Origin: Dastarcus helophoroides
Lineage: Eukaryota; Arthropoda; Insecta; Coleoptera; Bothrideridae
Direction of reading: 5' to 3'
Assembly: GCA_028583605.1 (NCBI GenBank)
Contig: CM053328.1
Coordinates: 37,184,110 to 37,248,109, forward strand
Length of the DNA: 64,000 nucleotides
The notes beneath the pieces were generated by a model that searched no databases, was not told where the DNA came from, and saw nothing but the letters and a program-made list of their open reading frames with translations. This document shows, piece by piece, positions 33,371 to 45,840 of this stretch (positions are counted from its first letter, which is position 1; every line of letters starts with the position of its first letter). The translations under genes and the position numbers were made by a program.

Positions 33371-34485
33371 TCTAATCTACTAAATTCACCGAATTTCAAC
33401 AAGCATGCTTTCGACATTTTTCTTTAAATTTTAACTTTTTTCCTTAAATTTTAAACAAAATTCGTCCTTTTTTCGAAATTTTGACGAAATTGGACGCTTT
33501 CTGGCAAACTTCACATTTTTACTAAATTTCGACTTTTTTCTCAAAATTTCGATCTTTTTCTCAAGATATCGATCTCTCGAAATTTCAGGATCTTTTGAAA
33601 TGTCGAATTTTAAACTATCGACGAAATTTCGAGACAGAATTAAAAATTAAGGATGAATTTAATCATTTTTTACGTTTTTGACTAAAATTTTGACTTTTTT
33701 TACCAAATCTTGGCTTCAATATAGAAATTTTAACATGTTTGTCTTCCAATAATTTAGATTTTAAAATCAAAATTTCAAAAAACTGAGGATTGTGCAAATT
33801 TTTAATTTAATTTTTAATTTTTCAATTTAATTTTAAAAAAGTGAAATTTTGAGCTAAAGAGAAATTACGAAGAAAAAATTAAAATTTTCAGGAACATTCA
33901 AGATTGGATTTGAAACAAAAATTTGTTTAAAAAAAGCCAATTTTGTGACTAGCACAATTTCAAAAAAAAAACTAATTTAAAAATAATCGCAAAAGAAAAA
34001 ACGGATTTTAAAAAAAGTTTGAAATTTCGAGAAAAAGTCCGTAAGTCAAAGTTTCTTCAAAGACACCGATTTTGAAAAAACTAGCGACATTTCGAAAAAA
34101 GACTTATTTAAAAAAAATCGCAAAAATAGAAACGGGTTTTAAAAAAAAATTGAAATTTCGAGACAAATTCAGTAAGTCAAAAATTCTTCAAAAACGCCGA
34201 TTTTGGGAAAAGTAGCAACATTTCGAAAAAAAACTAACCCAAAAAAATAGCAATATCAAAAACGCATTTTGAAAAAAATTTGAAATTTCGACGAAAAGAC
34301 CCAAATTTCAAAAAAACCAAATTTAAAGAAAACATTCAAAATTCGAATTTTTCCAGCGAAACCCAACATTTGCCATCCATAAATTAAAAAGACAAATTTT
34401 GTGAAAAATCACGAAACGTTAAAAAATTGAGATTATCAAAAAATGTCAACAGTACGAATTTTGAAAAAAATGGAAAATTGAATGT
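33371..34485. repeat. T-rich then A-rich degenerate repeat
   Basis: Pyrimidine-rich to about 33640, then purine-rich with recurrent AAAACGGGTTTTAAAAAAAA and TTCTTCAAAGACACCGATT words about 120 bp apart (34060-34300). Confidence 0.55.
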
Positions 34486-34594
34486 AAATTTTCGGCGGCT
34501 TCAGGAGCCAGGGAGAGGGGCAAGCGCCCCCTACCCTATTCTAGCTACGCCAATGGAAATCAGATTTAGTGCTTAGTGGTAAGAATAAGCGTAA
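34486..34594. repeat. GC-rich element terminus next to the satellite
   Basis: TCGGCGGCTTCAGGAGCC, GAGAGGGGCAAGCGCCCCCT and CTAGCTACGCCAATGG resemble the end of a DNA transposon (GGCGTAGC in inverted orientation). It separates the A-rich tract from the 79-bp satellite. Family not identified. Confidence 0.4.
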
Positions 34595-37500
34595 TAACAC
34601 TGACTTTAAAAGGTTCGTGGAGATTGCAGAATGATGTTTTGTTCAAATTCGTGGATACCATCACGTGTATATTTAACACTGACTTTAAAGCGTTCGTGCA
34701 GATTGCAGAATGATGTTTTGTTCAAATTCGTTGATATGACCACGTGTATATTTAACACTGACTTTAAAGCGTTCGTGCAGATTGCAGAATGATGTTTTGT
34801 TTAAATTCGTTGATATGACCATGTGTATATTTAACATTGCCTTTAAAGCGTTCGTGCAGATTGCAAAATGATGTTTTGTTCAAATTCGTTGATACGATCA
34901 CGTGTATATTTAACACTGACTTTAAAGCGTTCGTGCAGATTGCAGAATGATGTTTTGTTCAAATTCGTTGATACGATCACGTGTATATTTAAAACTGACT
35001 TTAAAGCGTTCGTGCAGATTGCAGGATGATGTTTTGTTTAAATTCGTTGATACGATCACCTGTATATTTAAAACTGACTTTAAAGCGTTCGTGCAGATTG
35101 CAGGATGATGTTTTGTTCAAATTCGTTGATACGATCACCTGTATATTCAACACTGACTTTAAAGCGTTCGTGCAGATTGCAGAATGATATTTTGTTCAAA
35201 ATCATTAATACGATCACGTGTATATTTAACACTGTCTTTAAAGCGTTCGTGCAGATTGCAGAATGATGTTTTGTTTAAATTCGTTGATACGATCACGTGT
35301 ATATTTAAAACTGACTTTAAAGCGTTCGTGCAGATTGCAGGATGATGTTTTGTTTAAATTCGTTGATACGATCACCTGTATATTTAAAACTGACTTTAAA
35401 GCGTTCGTGCAGATTGCAGGATGATGTTTTGTTCAAATTCGTTGATACGATCACCTGTATATTCAACACTGACTTTAAAGCGTTCGTGCAGATTGCAGAA
35501 TGATATTTTGTTCAAAATCATTAATACGATCACGTGTATATTTAACACTGACTTTAAAGCGTTCGTGCAGATTGCAGAATGATGTTTTGTTCAAATTTGT
35601 TGATGCGGTCACGTGTATTTTTAACACTGATCTTAAAGCGTTCATGCAAATTGCAAAATGATGTTTTGTTCAAATTCGTTGATACGATCACATGTATATT
35701 TAAAACTGACTTTAAAACGTTCGTGCAGATTGCAGACTGATGTTTTGTTCACATTCGTTGATACCATTACGTGTATATTTGACACTCACTTTAAACCGTT
35801 CGTGCAGATTGCAGAATGATGTTTTGTTCAAATTCGTTGATACGATCACGTGTATATTTAACACTGACTTTAAAGCGTTCGTGCAGATTTCAGAATGATG
35901 TTTTGTTCAAATTCGTTGATACCATCACGTGTATATTTAACACTGACTTTAGAGCGTTCATGCAGATTGCAGAATGTTGTTTTGTTCAAATTCGTTGGTA
36001 CGATTAATGACTTATATATTTAACACTGACTTTAAAGCATTCGAGCAGATTGCAGAATGATGTTTTGTTCAAATTCGTTGACATGATCACGTGTATATTT
36101 AACCATTACTTTAAATCGTTCGTGCAGATTACAGAATGATGTTTTGTTCAAATTCGTTGACACGATCACGTGTATATTTAACCATGACTTTAAATCGTTC
36201 GTGCAGATTGCAGAATGATATTTTGTTCAAATTCGTTGATACGATCACGTGTATATTTAACACTAACTTTAAAGCGTTCATGCAGATTTCAGAATGATGT
36301 TTTGTTTGAATTCGTTGATACGATCACGTGAATATTTAACAGTGACTTTTAAGCGTTCGTGTAGATTGCAGAATGATGTTTTGTTCAAATTCGTTGATAC
36401 GATCACGTGTACATTTAACACCGACTTTAAAGCCTTCGTGCAGATTGCATAATGATGTTTTGTTTAAATTCGTTGATACGATCACGTGTATATTTAACAC
36501 TGATTTTAAAGCGTTCGTGCAGATTGCAGAATGATGTGTTGTTCAAATTCGTTGATACGATCACGTGTATATTTAAAACTGACTTTAAAGCGTTCGTGCA
36601 GATTGCAGAATGATGTTTTGTTCAAATTCGTTGATACGATCACGTGTATATTTAACACTAACTTTAAAGCGTTCATGCAGATTTCAGAATGATGTTTTGT
36701 TTGAATTCGTTGATACGATCACGTGAATATTTAACAGTGACTTTTAAGCGTGCGTGTAGATTGCAGAATGATGTTTTGTTCAAATTCGTTGATACGATCA
36801 CGTGTACATTTAACACCGACTTTTAAGCGTTCGTGCAGATTGCATAATGATGTTTTGTTTAAATTCGTTGATACGATCACGTGTATATTTAACACTGATT
36901 TTAAAGCGTTCGTGCAGATTGCAGAATGATGTTTTGTTCAAATTCGTTGATACGATCACGTGTATATTTAAAACTGACTTTAAAGCGTTCGTGCAGATTG
37001 CACAATGATGTTTTGTTCAAATTCGTTGATACGATCACGTGTATATTTAGCAGTAACTTTAAAGCGTTAATGCAGATTTCAGAATGATGTTTTGTTTGAA
37101 TTCGTTGATACGATCACGTGAATATTTAACAGTGACTTTTAAGCGTTCGTGTAGATTGCAGAATGATGTTTTGTTCAAATTCGTTGATACGATCACGTGT
37201 ACATTTAACACCGACTTTAAAGCGTTCGTGCAGATTGCATAATGATGTTTTGTTTAAATTCGTTGATACGATCACGTGTATATTTAACACTGATTTTAAA
37301 GCGTTCGTGCAGATTGCAGAATGATGTTTTGTTCAAATTCGTTGATACGATCACGTGTATATTTAAAACTGACTTTAAAGCGTTCGTGCAGATTGCAGAA
37401 TGATGTTTTGTTCAAATTCGTTGATACGATCACGTGTATATTTAACACTAACTTTAAAGCGTTCATGCAGATTTCAGAATGATGTTTTGTTTGAATTCGT

Positions 37501-37915
37501 TGATACGATCACGTGAATATTTAACAGTGACTTTTAAGCGTTCGTGTAGATTGCAGAATGATGTTTTGTTCAAATTCGTTGATACGATCATGTGTACATT
37601 TAACACCGACTTTAAAGCGTTCGTGCAGATTGCATAATGATGTTTTGTTTAAATTCGTTGATACGATCACGTGTATATTTAACACTGATTTTAAAGCGTT
37701 CGTGCAGATTGCAGAATGATGTTTTGTTTGAATTTGTTGATACGATCACCTGTATATTTAACAGTGACTTTTAAGCGTTCGTGTAGATTGCAGAATGATG
37801 TTTTGTTCAAATTCGTTGATACGATCACGTGTATATTTAACACTGACTTTAAAGCGTTCATACAGATTGCAGAATGATGTTTTGTTCAAATTCGTTGATA
37901 CGATTACGTGTATAT
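34595..37915. repeat. 79-bp satellite array, about 42 monomers
   Basis: The monomer reads ACTGACTTTAAAGCGTTCGT, then GCAGATTGCAGAATGATGTT, TTGTTCAAATTCGTTGATAC and GATCACGTGTATATTTAAC (79 bp). Array length divided by 79 gives about 42. Most monomers hold the palindrome CACGTG, some CACCTG. Higher-order structure is visible: a diagnostic variant (TAACTTTAAAGCGTTCATGC) recurs at 36261, 36656, 37051 and 37446, exactly 395 bp (5 monomers) apart; another recurs at 34991 and 35307, 316 bp (4 monomers) apart. Confidence 0.95.
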
Positions 37916-38654
37916 GCGAGCCTATGTCTATACATCGGCGAGAAACTTGCCCCCTATCGCGTTAGATGACTCCTAATATCTAATCCGCGTGATTCAAGCA
38001 TTGTCATTTTCGATATATGGTGTTAGGGTAGTTTCTGATTTATTTACGTTGAACGATTTGAGATAGTGGCTATTTTAGAGCCACCAGTGGCCCATATTTC
38101 TTAAGATAATTCTCCAATAATTCAAGTTTCTAACGTGTCAAAGAAACACTAACGTTGGGAACCTTGAACAGAATAAAAAAATGTCGGCTGTCGTTCTAAG
38201 AAAGGATGGAATAAAATCTATGCGGTGAGGTGAAAAATTGTAAAACACCTCATTAATAATTGTAAACATTTTCGAAATTAATTCGGTATAAACTCGGGTA
38301 TTTAATAATTCGTGAGCTATTTTGACAAATGTTAACTCATTTGTTAATTGTAACTCATTTGGTATAAACAGTTCGGTTATTATTCAAAATCAGCCCGAAC
38401 TAAAATGTTTGAAAATTCTTGTTCCATTATGTTAAGTCTCGTTTACATTGCATGCGGTTCCATGAGTTAAAAACCTAAATATATTTTCAAAAAACGCGCT
38501 CGGAGAAATTTTACAAATTAAAAAATTCAGCAAGCCAGGAAAACTTTTAAAAAATAAAATTTAATAAAGACAATTTATTATTATAATAATATAACAACTC
38601 GTGTGACTATCGTTCGATGTTATTTCTTCCTAATTATGACGTGAGAACTTTATT
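37916..38654. other. Single-copy-looking sequence
   Basis: GC-richer at first (CGGCGAGAAACTTGCCCCCTA), then AT-rich. No gene, repeat family or RNA recognised. Confidence 0.4.
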
Positions 38655-38990
38655 TTAGTCATGGGTACGAGCTAGTTTCAATTTCCCTTGAATTACTGCT
38701 TAACTTTTATAAAGTTAAGCAATAATTCAAGGAACATCATTTCTTTTTAGAAATGGTGTTTTCTTGATTGCATTTCTTTAACTTTTCTTTCGATATTTCA
38801 AATCTTAGTAACTCCCCAAGCAACACTGATGGTATTTAAATGTTTATTAAATGTAGACATGGCAAAATTTTAATCTAATAAACGTTTACTATACCATTCA
38901 GTGTTGCTTGGATCGTAATTCCGAAAAATAAAATCCAAATTTTTAGAAATGTCCAACTTTCCATTTTAAAAAAGAACCAAAAATCATTTT
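38655..38990. repeat. Duplicated block, copy 1, with a hairpin and a 96-bp MITE
   Basis: About 340 bp repeated at 40697-41060. It includes a 47-bp palindrome at 38686-38732 (CCTTGAATTACTGCTTAAC paired with GTTAAGCAATAATTCAAGG) and a MITE-like inverted repeat at 38816-38911 beginning CCAAGCAACACTGA and ending TCAGTGTTGCTTGG. The block ends exactly at a foldback family A terminus. Confidence 0.8.
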
Positions 38991-39069
38991 TTTGGTGGAC
39001 CGGACTGGTCCTTGGTTATCTTCAAAAATTGAAATACAAATCTCGTCCGCTGAAACCAAGAAAGATTAA
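38991..39069. mobile_element. Palindromic foldback element (family A), left arm only
   Basis: TTTGGTGGACCGGACTGGTC through ACCAAGAAAGATTAA. The palindrome centre and right arm are missing. Confidence 0.7.
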
Positions 39070-39304
39070 CGACCATAATTTTAAAAGCTCATGAGTATTA
39101 TGTCGACTCAAGCTAATGTATCATCCCAAGATTAAATGAGCTAGAATCCCTATGGTTTATCTACAACATAGTAACCTGTGTGTGTTCGTAAATAGATATG
39201 GTTTTATTTTGGTTAGCTGCAAAGACAGTAGGAACAACTCAATATTTTATAGGGAATTGAAAACTAATTTAAAAAAAAAATGTTACTTGTTGTGTTTTAA
39301 ACAC
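39070..39304. other. Short unassigned spacer
   Basis: AT-rich, nothing recognised. Confidence 0.35.
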
Positions 39305-39557
39305 TGAAATACAAATCTTATCCCCTGAAACCAAGAAGGAATTAAAAACACTACAAAGCTTGCTCTAATGCGTTTTGATAGGCAAGCTATCGTCTTCAGA
39401 GAGATCTCTCTTCAGTATCCCTTTGAAGATGATAACTTGGCTATCGAAACGCGTTAGAGCAACTTTTGTTGCGTTTTTTAATATTTCTTGGTTTCAGGGA
39501 ACAAGATTTGTATTTCATTTTTTGAAGACAAACAAGAATCAGTCCGTTCCACCAAAA
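39305..39557. mobile_element. Palindromic foldback element (family A)
   Basis: Left arm from AATACAAATCTTATCCCC, centre near 39400-39425, right arm with GGCTATCGAAACGCGTTAGA ending CAGTCCGTTCCACC. The flank 39558-39625 matches 18193-18260. Confidence 0.75.
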
Positions 39558-39625
39558 TTATGATAATTTTTATATAAAATTTGACAAAATCGAATTTTTC
39601 TAAAGGTGTAAAACTACCCTAAGTT

Positions 39626-40696
39626 TCTTAATACCATAAGGTTAAAAATGTGTTAAGTTCTATATAAAACACATTGACCTAATAACTCACCTGGTCAAAA
39701 TTATAATTTAAGGCAGGTAGGTGATTTCCTAACTAATAGCACCATTCTGTCTCTTTTTATAATGATGGGGCTTGATGCGATTCGATAGAGATGGATATAA
39801 TTCTAAAAAGGAAAAAGAGCGCCTTCTATTTGATGAATCTACGGCAAAGAAGGCAATTTGTGAGATGTATTCAATTTAACAGTGGCGTACAAATTACATT
39901 ATAATGAACTGAAACAATCGAGCAAATTTTCCGTTTCTCCGAAATACATTAAAATCGAATTTTCTGTACAATTATCGCCATATTGCTGGATTACTTTAGT
40001 TAGGATATTGCATATATGTAATACACATATGGGATATTGTCAGTATTTTTTTCAAATTCTGTAAGCTTGCCGCTGATTTAGTATTCGGCCCGCTTCAATC
40101 TATTCTTTAGGGTGGGTTATTCAGTTATTTTTTTTTAATTGTTGCCAAACCTACGATTTTAATCAGTAGAGTTACAGTTTTTTTTTAAAAGTTACGTCAA
40201 CTTTAGTTTAATCCCTCAAATCTAATTAGCAGTAGGATAACTAAAGGCAGGAAAAAGTTTAGTTTTGACATATAAATGCAAAATTATGTTGTTCCGTTTG
40301 TCCGCTTGTAACGGCACAATTACTGAAGTTACTTTGAGGAAAATTGTTAAAGAGACATTCCTTACGATACAGAATAGTTGGTTTATCCCAAACTTATGTT
40401 CAGAAAGCTTGAATAACCTGTATATACGATGTAAACAATCATAGAAAAAGTTAAGGGTATTTATTCTGTAAGCATTATTTTGACAGTGGCCTCTCTTCTT
40501 AGGTTCTTGAACTATTACCATGAAACAGGCATCTGTATTATCGATTTCAGGAATATTACGTTACCGCCTTACAATTTAATCTAAAAATTATTTAACACCT
40601 GTTATGGACAATATTACATCGAATTTCATTAAAATGGAAAATTGTTTTGAAACTTCCATTCAATTGCATCGCTTTATTTCTTCAAGTACGTTGACA
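39626..40696. other. Unassigned sequence
   Basis: Low repeat content. Open frames of 60-100 codons (39882-40064, 40222-40521 minus strand) match no family I recognise. Confidence 0.35.
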
Positions 40697-41060
40697 TAGT
40701 CACGGGTGCGAGCTAGTTTCAATTTCGTTTGAATTACTGCCTAACGTTTATAAAGTTAAGCAATAATTCAAGGAACATCATTTCTTTTTAGAAATGGTGT
40801 CTTCTTGATTGCATTTCTTTAACTTTTCTTTTGATATTTTGAGTCTAAGCAGATTTTATTTTTAATTTCAAATCTTAATAACTCCCCAAGCAACACTGAT
40901 GGCATATAAACGTTTATTAAATGTAGAAATAGCAAAATTTTAATCGAATAAACGTTCACTATACCATTCAGTGTTGCTTGGGTCGTAATTCCAAAAAATA
41001 AAATCCAAATTTTTAGAAATGTCCAACTTTCCATTTTAAAAAAGAACCAAAAATCATTTT
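40697..41060. repeat. Duplicated block, copy 2, with a 96-bp MITE
   Basis: Copy of 38655-38990 about 2.07 kb downstream. The MITE lies at 40886-40981, same length (96 bp) and same termini. The 47-bp hairpin has diverged in its left arm (GAATTACTGCCTAACG). Confidence 0.8.
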
Positions 41061-41068
41061 TTTGGTGG

Positions 41069-43307
41069 AACGGACTGATCCTTGGTTATCTTCAAAAATT
41101 GAAATACAGAATGTGTCCCCTGAAACCAAGAAAGACTAAAAAACACAACAAACGTTGCTCTAACCCATTTCGATAGCTAAGCTTACCTAGTATCTCTCTG
41201 AAGATAACATCTTGGCAGTCGAAACGCGTTAGAGCAACGTTTCTTGTATTTTTAATCTTCTTGTTTCAGGACAAGTTCTGTCATTAAACCCTAAGCAATC
41301 TTATTTATTATACTCACTACTTTTTTAAAATCTCAACTTAGTTGTAAATTTCAAATTGAATTTATAAAACATACAATTTTTTTTTTTACCAACTTAAAAT
41401 TGGCTTAATCTGTACTTTTCCCAATTTAACTGTTAGATCACCCAAAAGGTTGCGTTTTCAAAATTTAATTAATGAATTCACTTTTTAAATTACAAATCGA
41501 TTACAAATTTTTAATTTTTCCAATTGAACTTAAACCCGGAGATTGAATTTTCATCAAATGGAATTTTTTTCAAACGTGGACTTTCCAACTTCTAGCTTCA
41601 ACTTGTTTACTTACTTTTTTTCTAAATAATATAATTATTAGGCAGTCGAAACGCGTTAGAGCAACGTTTCTTGTATTTTTTAATCTTTCTTGATTTCACG
41701 GGACAAGTTCTGTATTTCAATTTTACCAAAAATCATAATAAATACAACATTACATTAGGAATTTTAGGTTTGAGTCAAAATAAAAATGATATTCTCCAAA
41801 CCTTACAGTTAGTTTCGAAATTTGAACTTTTCTCGAAATTTGAACTTTTTGCTCAAAATTTCTATTTTTTATCAAAATTTCGTCTTTATTTTTTCTTATA
41901 ATTCAAGGTTTAAAGCTGCACGTACTTTTTTTTCCTAAAAACTTGGCTTTAAGTATAGAGCTGCCAAACTTGTTTAATACTTCGGAAATTTTAAATTAAA
42001 AAACATAACAATTTTGAGTTATTTCTCGTTTTTCCAAAACTTAAAATTTGGCTGTGAATACAAATGTTTACCTTTCTCCCAAAATTTCAACATTGTGTAA
42101 GAATTCAAGACCTCTTCCAAAAGAGTTGACTGTTTTTTTCAAAAGTTTAAGTTTAACTGAATTGTCCACCTTTTTCTCGAAATTACAAAAAGTTCGATTT
42201 TGGAAATTTTTTTCTCAATTTTGTTCTCCGAAATTATTGAACTTAAGCCCGGAAGATTGGAGAATTTTTCATCAAATGGAATTTTTTTCTAAAACTGTGG
42301 ACTTTTTTCTCAAACATTCTAGCTTCAACTTGTTTACTTACCTTTTTTTCTAAAATATATATAATTATTTAAATGTAATGATTTTTTCTGATTTTTTTTG
42401 TGGAACGGACTGGTCCTTGGTTATCTTCGAAAATTGAAATAGTGAATGTGTCCCCTGAAACCAAGAAAGACTAAAAAACACAACAAACGTTGCTCTAACC
42501 CATTTCGATAGCTAAGCTTACCTAGTATCTCTCTGAAGATAACATCTTGGCAGTCGAAACGCGTTAGAGCAACGTTTCTTGTATTTTTTAATCTTTCTTG
42601 ATTTCACGGGACAAGTTCTGTATTTCAATTTTACCAAAAATCATAATAAATACAACATTACATTAGGAATTTTAGGTTTGAGTCAAAATAAAAATGATAT
42701 TCTCCAAACCTTACAGTTAGTTTCGAAATTTGAACTTTTCTCGAAATTTGAACTTTTTGCTCAAAATTTCTATTTTTTATCAAAATTTCGTCTTTATTTT
42801 TTCTTATAATTCAAGGTTTAAAGCTGCACGTACTTTTTTTTCCTAAAAACTTGGCTTTAACTATAGAGCTGCCAAACTTGTTCAATACTTCGGAAATTTT
42901 AAATTAAAAAACATGACAATTTTGAGATATTTGTCGTTTTACCAAAACTTAAAATTTGGCTGTGAATACAAATGTTTACCTTTCTCCCAAAATTTCAACA
43001 TTGTGTAAGAATTCAAGACCTCTTCCAAAAGAGTTGACTGTTTTTTTCAAAAGTTTAAGTTTAACTGAATTGTCCACCTTTTTCTTGAAATTACAAAAAG
43101 TTCGATTTTGAAAAATTTTTTTTCAATTTTGTTCTCCGAAAGTATTGAACTTAAACCCGGAAGATTGGAGAATTTTTCATCAAATGGAATTTTTTTCTAA
43201 AACTGTGGACTTTTTTCTCAAACATTCTAGCTTCAACTTGTTTACTTACCTTTTTTTCTAAAATATATATAATTATTAAAATGTAATGATTTTTTCTGAT
43301 TTTTTTT
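41069..43307. repeat. Tandem repeat of foldback element plus T-rich segment, three units
   Basis: Unit 2 (from 41641) and unit 3 (from 42549) are shifted by 908 bp and nearly identical over at least 650 bp, starting GGCAGTCGAAACGCGTTAGA and including CCAAACCTTACAGTTAG. Unit 1 (41069-41640) has the same foldback start and the same end block (CATCAAATGGAATTTTTTTC, TAGCTTCAACTTGTTTAC) but an internal deletion. Foldback portions are 41069-41282, 41639-41740 (right arm) and 42401-42640. High identity of units 2 and 3 implies recent duplication. Confidence 0.85.
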
Positions 43308-43563
43308 TGTGGAACCGACTGATTCTTGGTTATCTTCAAAAATTGAAATGCAAAAATTGTCCCATGAAACCAAGAAAGATTAAAATACACAACAAAGGTT
43401 GCTCTAACGCGTTTCGACAGCCAAGCTATCATCTTCAGGAAGATAATAATAGTATGTCTCTGAAGATGATAGATTAGACGCGTTAGAGCAACCTTTGTTA
43501 TGTTTTTTAATCTTTCTTCAACAAAGGCTGCTCTAAGGCGTTTCGAGAGCCAAGCTATCACCT
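43308..43563. mobile_element. Palindromic foldback element (family A) with extra half arm
   Basis: Left end GTGGAACCGACTGATTCTTGG, central palindrome around 43435-43465, right arm to TTTTTTAATCTTTCTTC. A second inverted piece, CAACAAAGGCTGCTCTAAGG, follows to 43563. Confidence 0.7.
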
Positions 43564-45840
43564 TTTCAACTTTAAAATAAAAATACCCTTTTTATTATTG
43601 GGATCCGATTTCCCACATATCATTTTCACAAATTAAGCTGAGTTTTGCCTGAGATAAATAATGGCTGGGAGAATCGATGGAAGCCATTTAAATTTAAATT
43701 TATATGGGATATTAGACGTAATATATTTAACTACCCCTATCGTCGGCAACTAAACTGTAACAAATAAATCAGACTGTTCATAAAAGCTTAGTTGGCCATT
43801 TAACTGAGTGTGTCGAATGACGACCATTCCATCGGCGGAAACGTTTCTAACCATTCCACTTCCGTTATTGCAAAGCTACTAAGATTTCATTTGTTTGAAG
43901 GAATATTAAATTTAAAGTGCATTTCCTAGAACTCACTGACGCATAAAACCACTGGGATCTCATTATTTCCACTTATTTATATCGATTCGAAAATTAACGT
44001 ACGAGTTGACGAAGAAAATTCGATTTGGACGCTTGCGCGCAACATCTTCAGGTAGAATTGTCCATAATTATGGCAGAAAACGCGATTATTTAAGCCCTAA
44101 AAGGGCAGAACAAATATAATTATTTGGTAAGACAAGCCACAGGCAGCTCAACATCCACACCTCGTTATAAAGCTTAGAATTCGATCCACCCAGAGAAATA
44201 TCCGTTTGACTAAACAAGCAAGGCATAGCCAGAACGTACGAAAATTTTCACACAAATTTTAACGGAAAACTAACCATTAGTGTCTATTTTAATCCTGCAT
44301 CCCCAAGCCCAAGCGCAATTATCCTCCTTTGCGCCCTTGTTCCTATAGTCGGCTCTTTTTTTTTCGTCGACTACCGAAAGACGGGCAACTGGGTTCGATC
44401 GTGCGATGGAGCGAGAACGGTGATATTTAGCGTTCAGCTGTTAGTTTTGCACGCTTCACGGTGGATTTTCATTCGAATTTTCATGTTCTTTCAATGCCGA
44501 TTACCACGGATGTCAGAAGGCCACCCTGCTTCGACTGCCACCCTATGAAACTATGAAAAATAGTTCCCTGTGCTGCTGCAGCTGAATATTTATTTCAATG
44601 GCGGTGATTGTGAATCAAAGGACTCGTGACAATATCCGCAGTTTTGGGGAGATTGATAGCTGAACCGTGTGTGGGGATTGGACTATTGGACTAAACTATT
44701 TACAATAGTGAATGTTCGTACTTGTGATGGTAGGAAATACAAAATGGCCAAAGTTAAATCCACATACAAATAATTATATACAACCTATTTTTTACATAAT
44801 AATTACATGCAAGCTATATAAAATCTACATAAAATCTTTTACAGCAAATCAATAGTAGTTCATGAGCTGTGCCACATATTTCAGTTGACAGGTTCCACTT
44901 CGGCTGGAATTCATTTCAAAAACATCGCACTACACACAATCACATCAAGAAAAAAATGAAACTTTTAAAAATTCTCAAAAGTAAAAATCCGTATATCGCA
45001 CAATATTTCTAAATTAACTAAAAAGAAGTGAGCACTTCCAGGCGTAAAGTTAGATATTCGAAAAAAGATCTAAATGTCAAAAATTCACGATTATTTTTTT
45101 AAAGTGTCAAAGAAACTTGGTATTAATAACGTGATTGTAAAAATAATATTACCACTAACAATAAGTTCTACCTTTCACCTCATTGAAAATTCATAACTAG
45201 TCATCCCTGATCGTATTTTTTTTGTAACTGGGGAAGCTGACTAATTTTTACTAAACTCGAATACGAAAAATATTCTCGTCAATGCGCTTTGAAGAGGTTA
45301 CCTAGCAGCAGAAGCTGTAATTGAAAATAAGAGGAGGTCTTCGGATTATTAATAGCTGCCTAGTTTAATTTGAACGTTATAAAGTATAATTACGCCACCA
45401 AAGATGATTTGATGAATTACGAGGAGGCTCCCATATTACCTTAATTTTGTTATTCAAAACATGTTATTATGTAAGCATTGGTCTTCACCTCGATACGCAC
45501 ATAGCCAGCAGAAGAAACTTGGACAATTCCTGTCTAAAAACAAGCACAAATCTTACAATTTTCAATGTATCAGGATTAGTTGATCGAAATTGGAAGAAAT
45601 GAGCTACGCAAACTATCTGGATTGTCAATAAATAAATCGTCTGCGATAGTTTTATAATAATTTTCCACTTGAAAACGATGGAATCTGGTTCTAAGAAATC
45701 AGCTACAGAAAGTCTATAAATTAACAATATTCTAATCTCATCTTGACTTATCTTATATTTTCTTACTCTTCTATAGTAATAATTGTGGACAAATAAAATT
45801 GTTCATTGAAGTTTTGGAAATGAAAGATTGAGTTTTACTG
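43564..45840. other. Longest non-repetitive block downstream of the gene
   Basis: About 2.3 kb nearly free of the repeat families, with locally higher GC at 44280-44680 (TGCTGCTGCAGCTGAATATT at 44570-44590). I find no exon. The minus-strand open frame at 45485-45727 is hydrophobic but matches nothing I recognise. Survival of single-copy DNA here makes it a place to test for enhancers. Confidence 0.4.

Noticed and set aside
34595..37915. Regular 79-bp repeats resembling a CRISPR array
   Set aside because: Repeats are contiguous, without unique spacers, diverged, and in a eukaryotic genome: a satellite.
45485..45727. Hydrophobic minus-strand frame that might be a receptor exon
   Set aside because: No conserved motif of any receptor family and no convincing splice sites.
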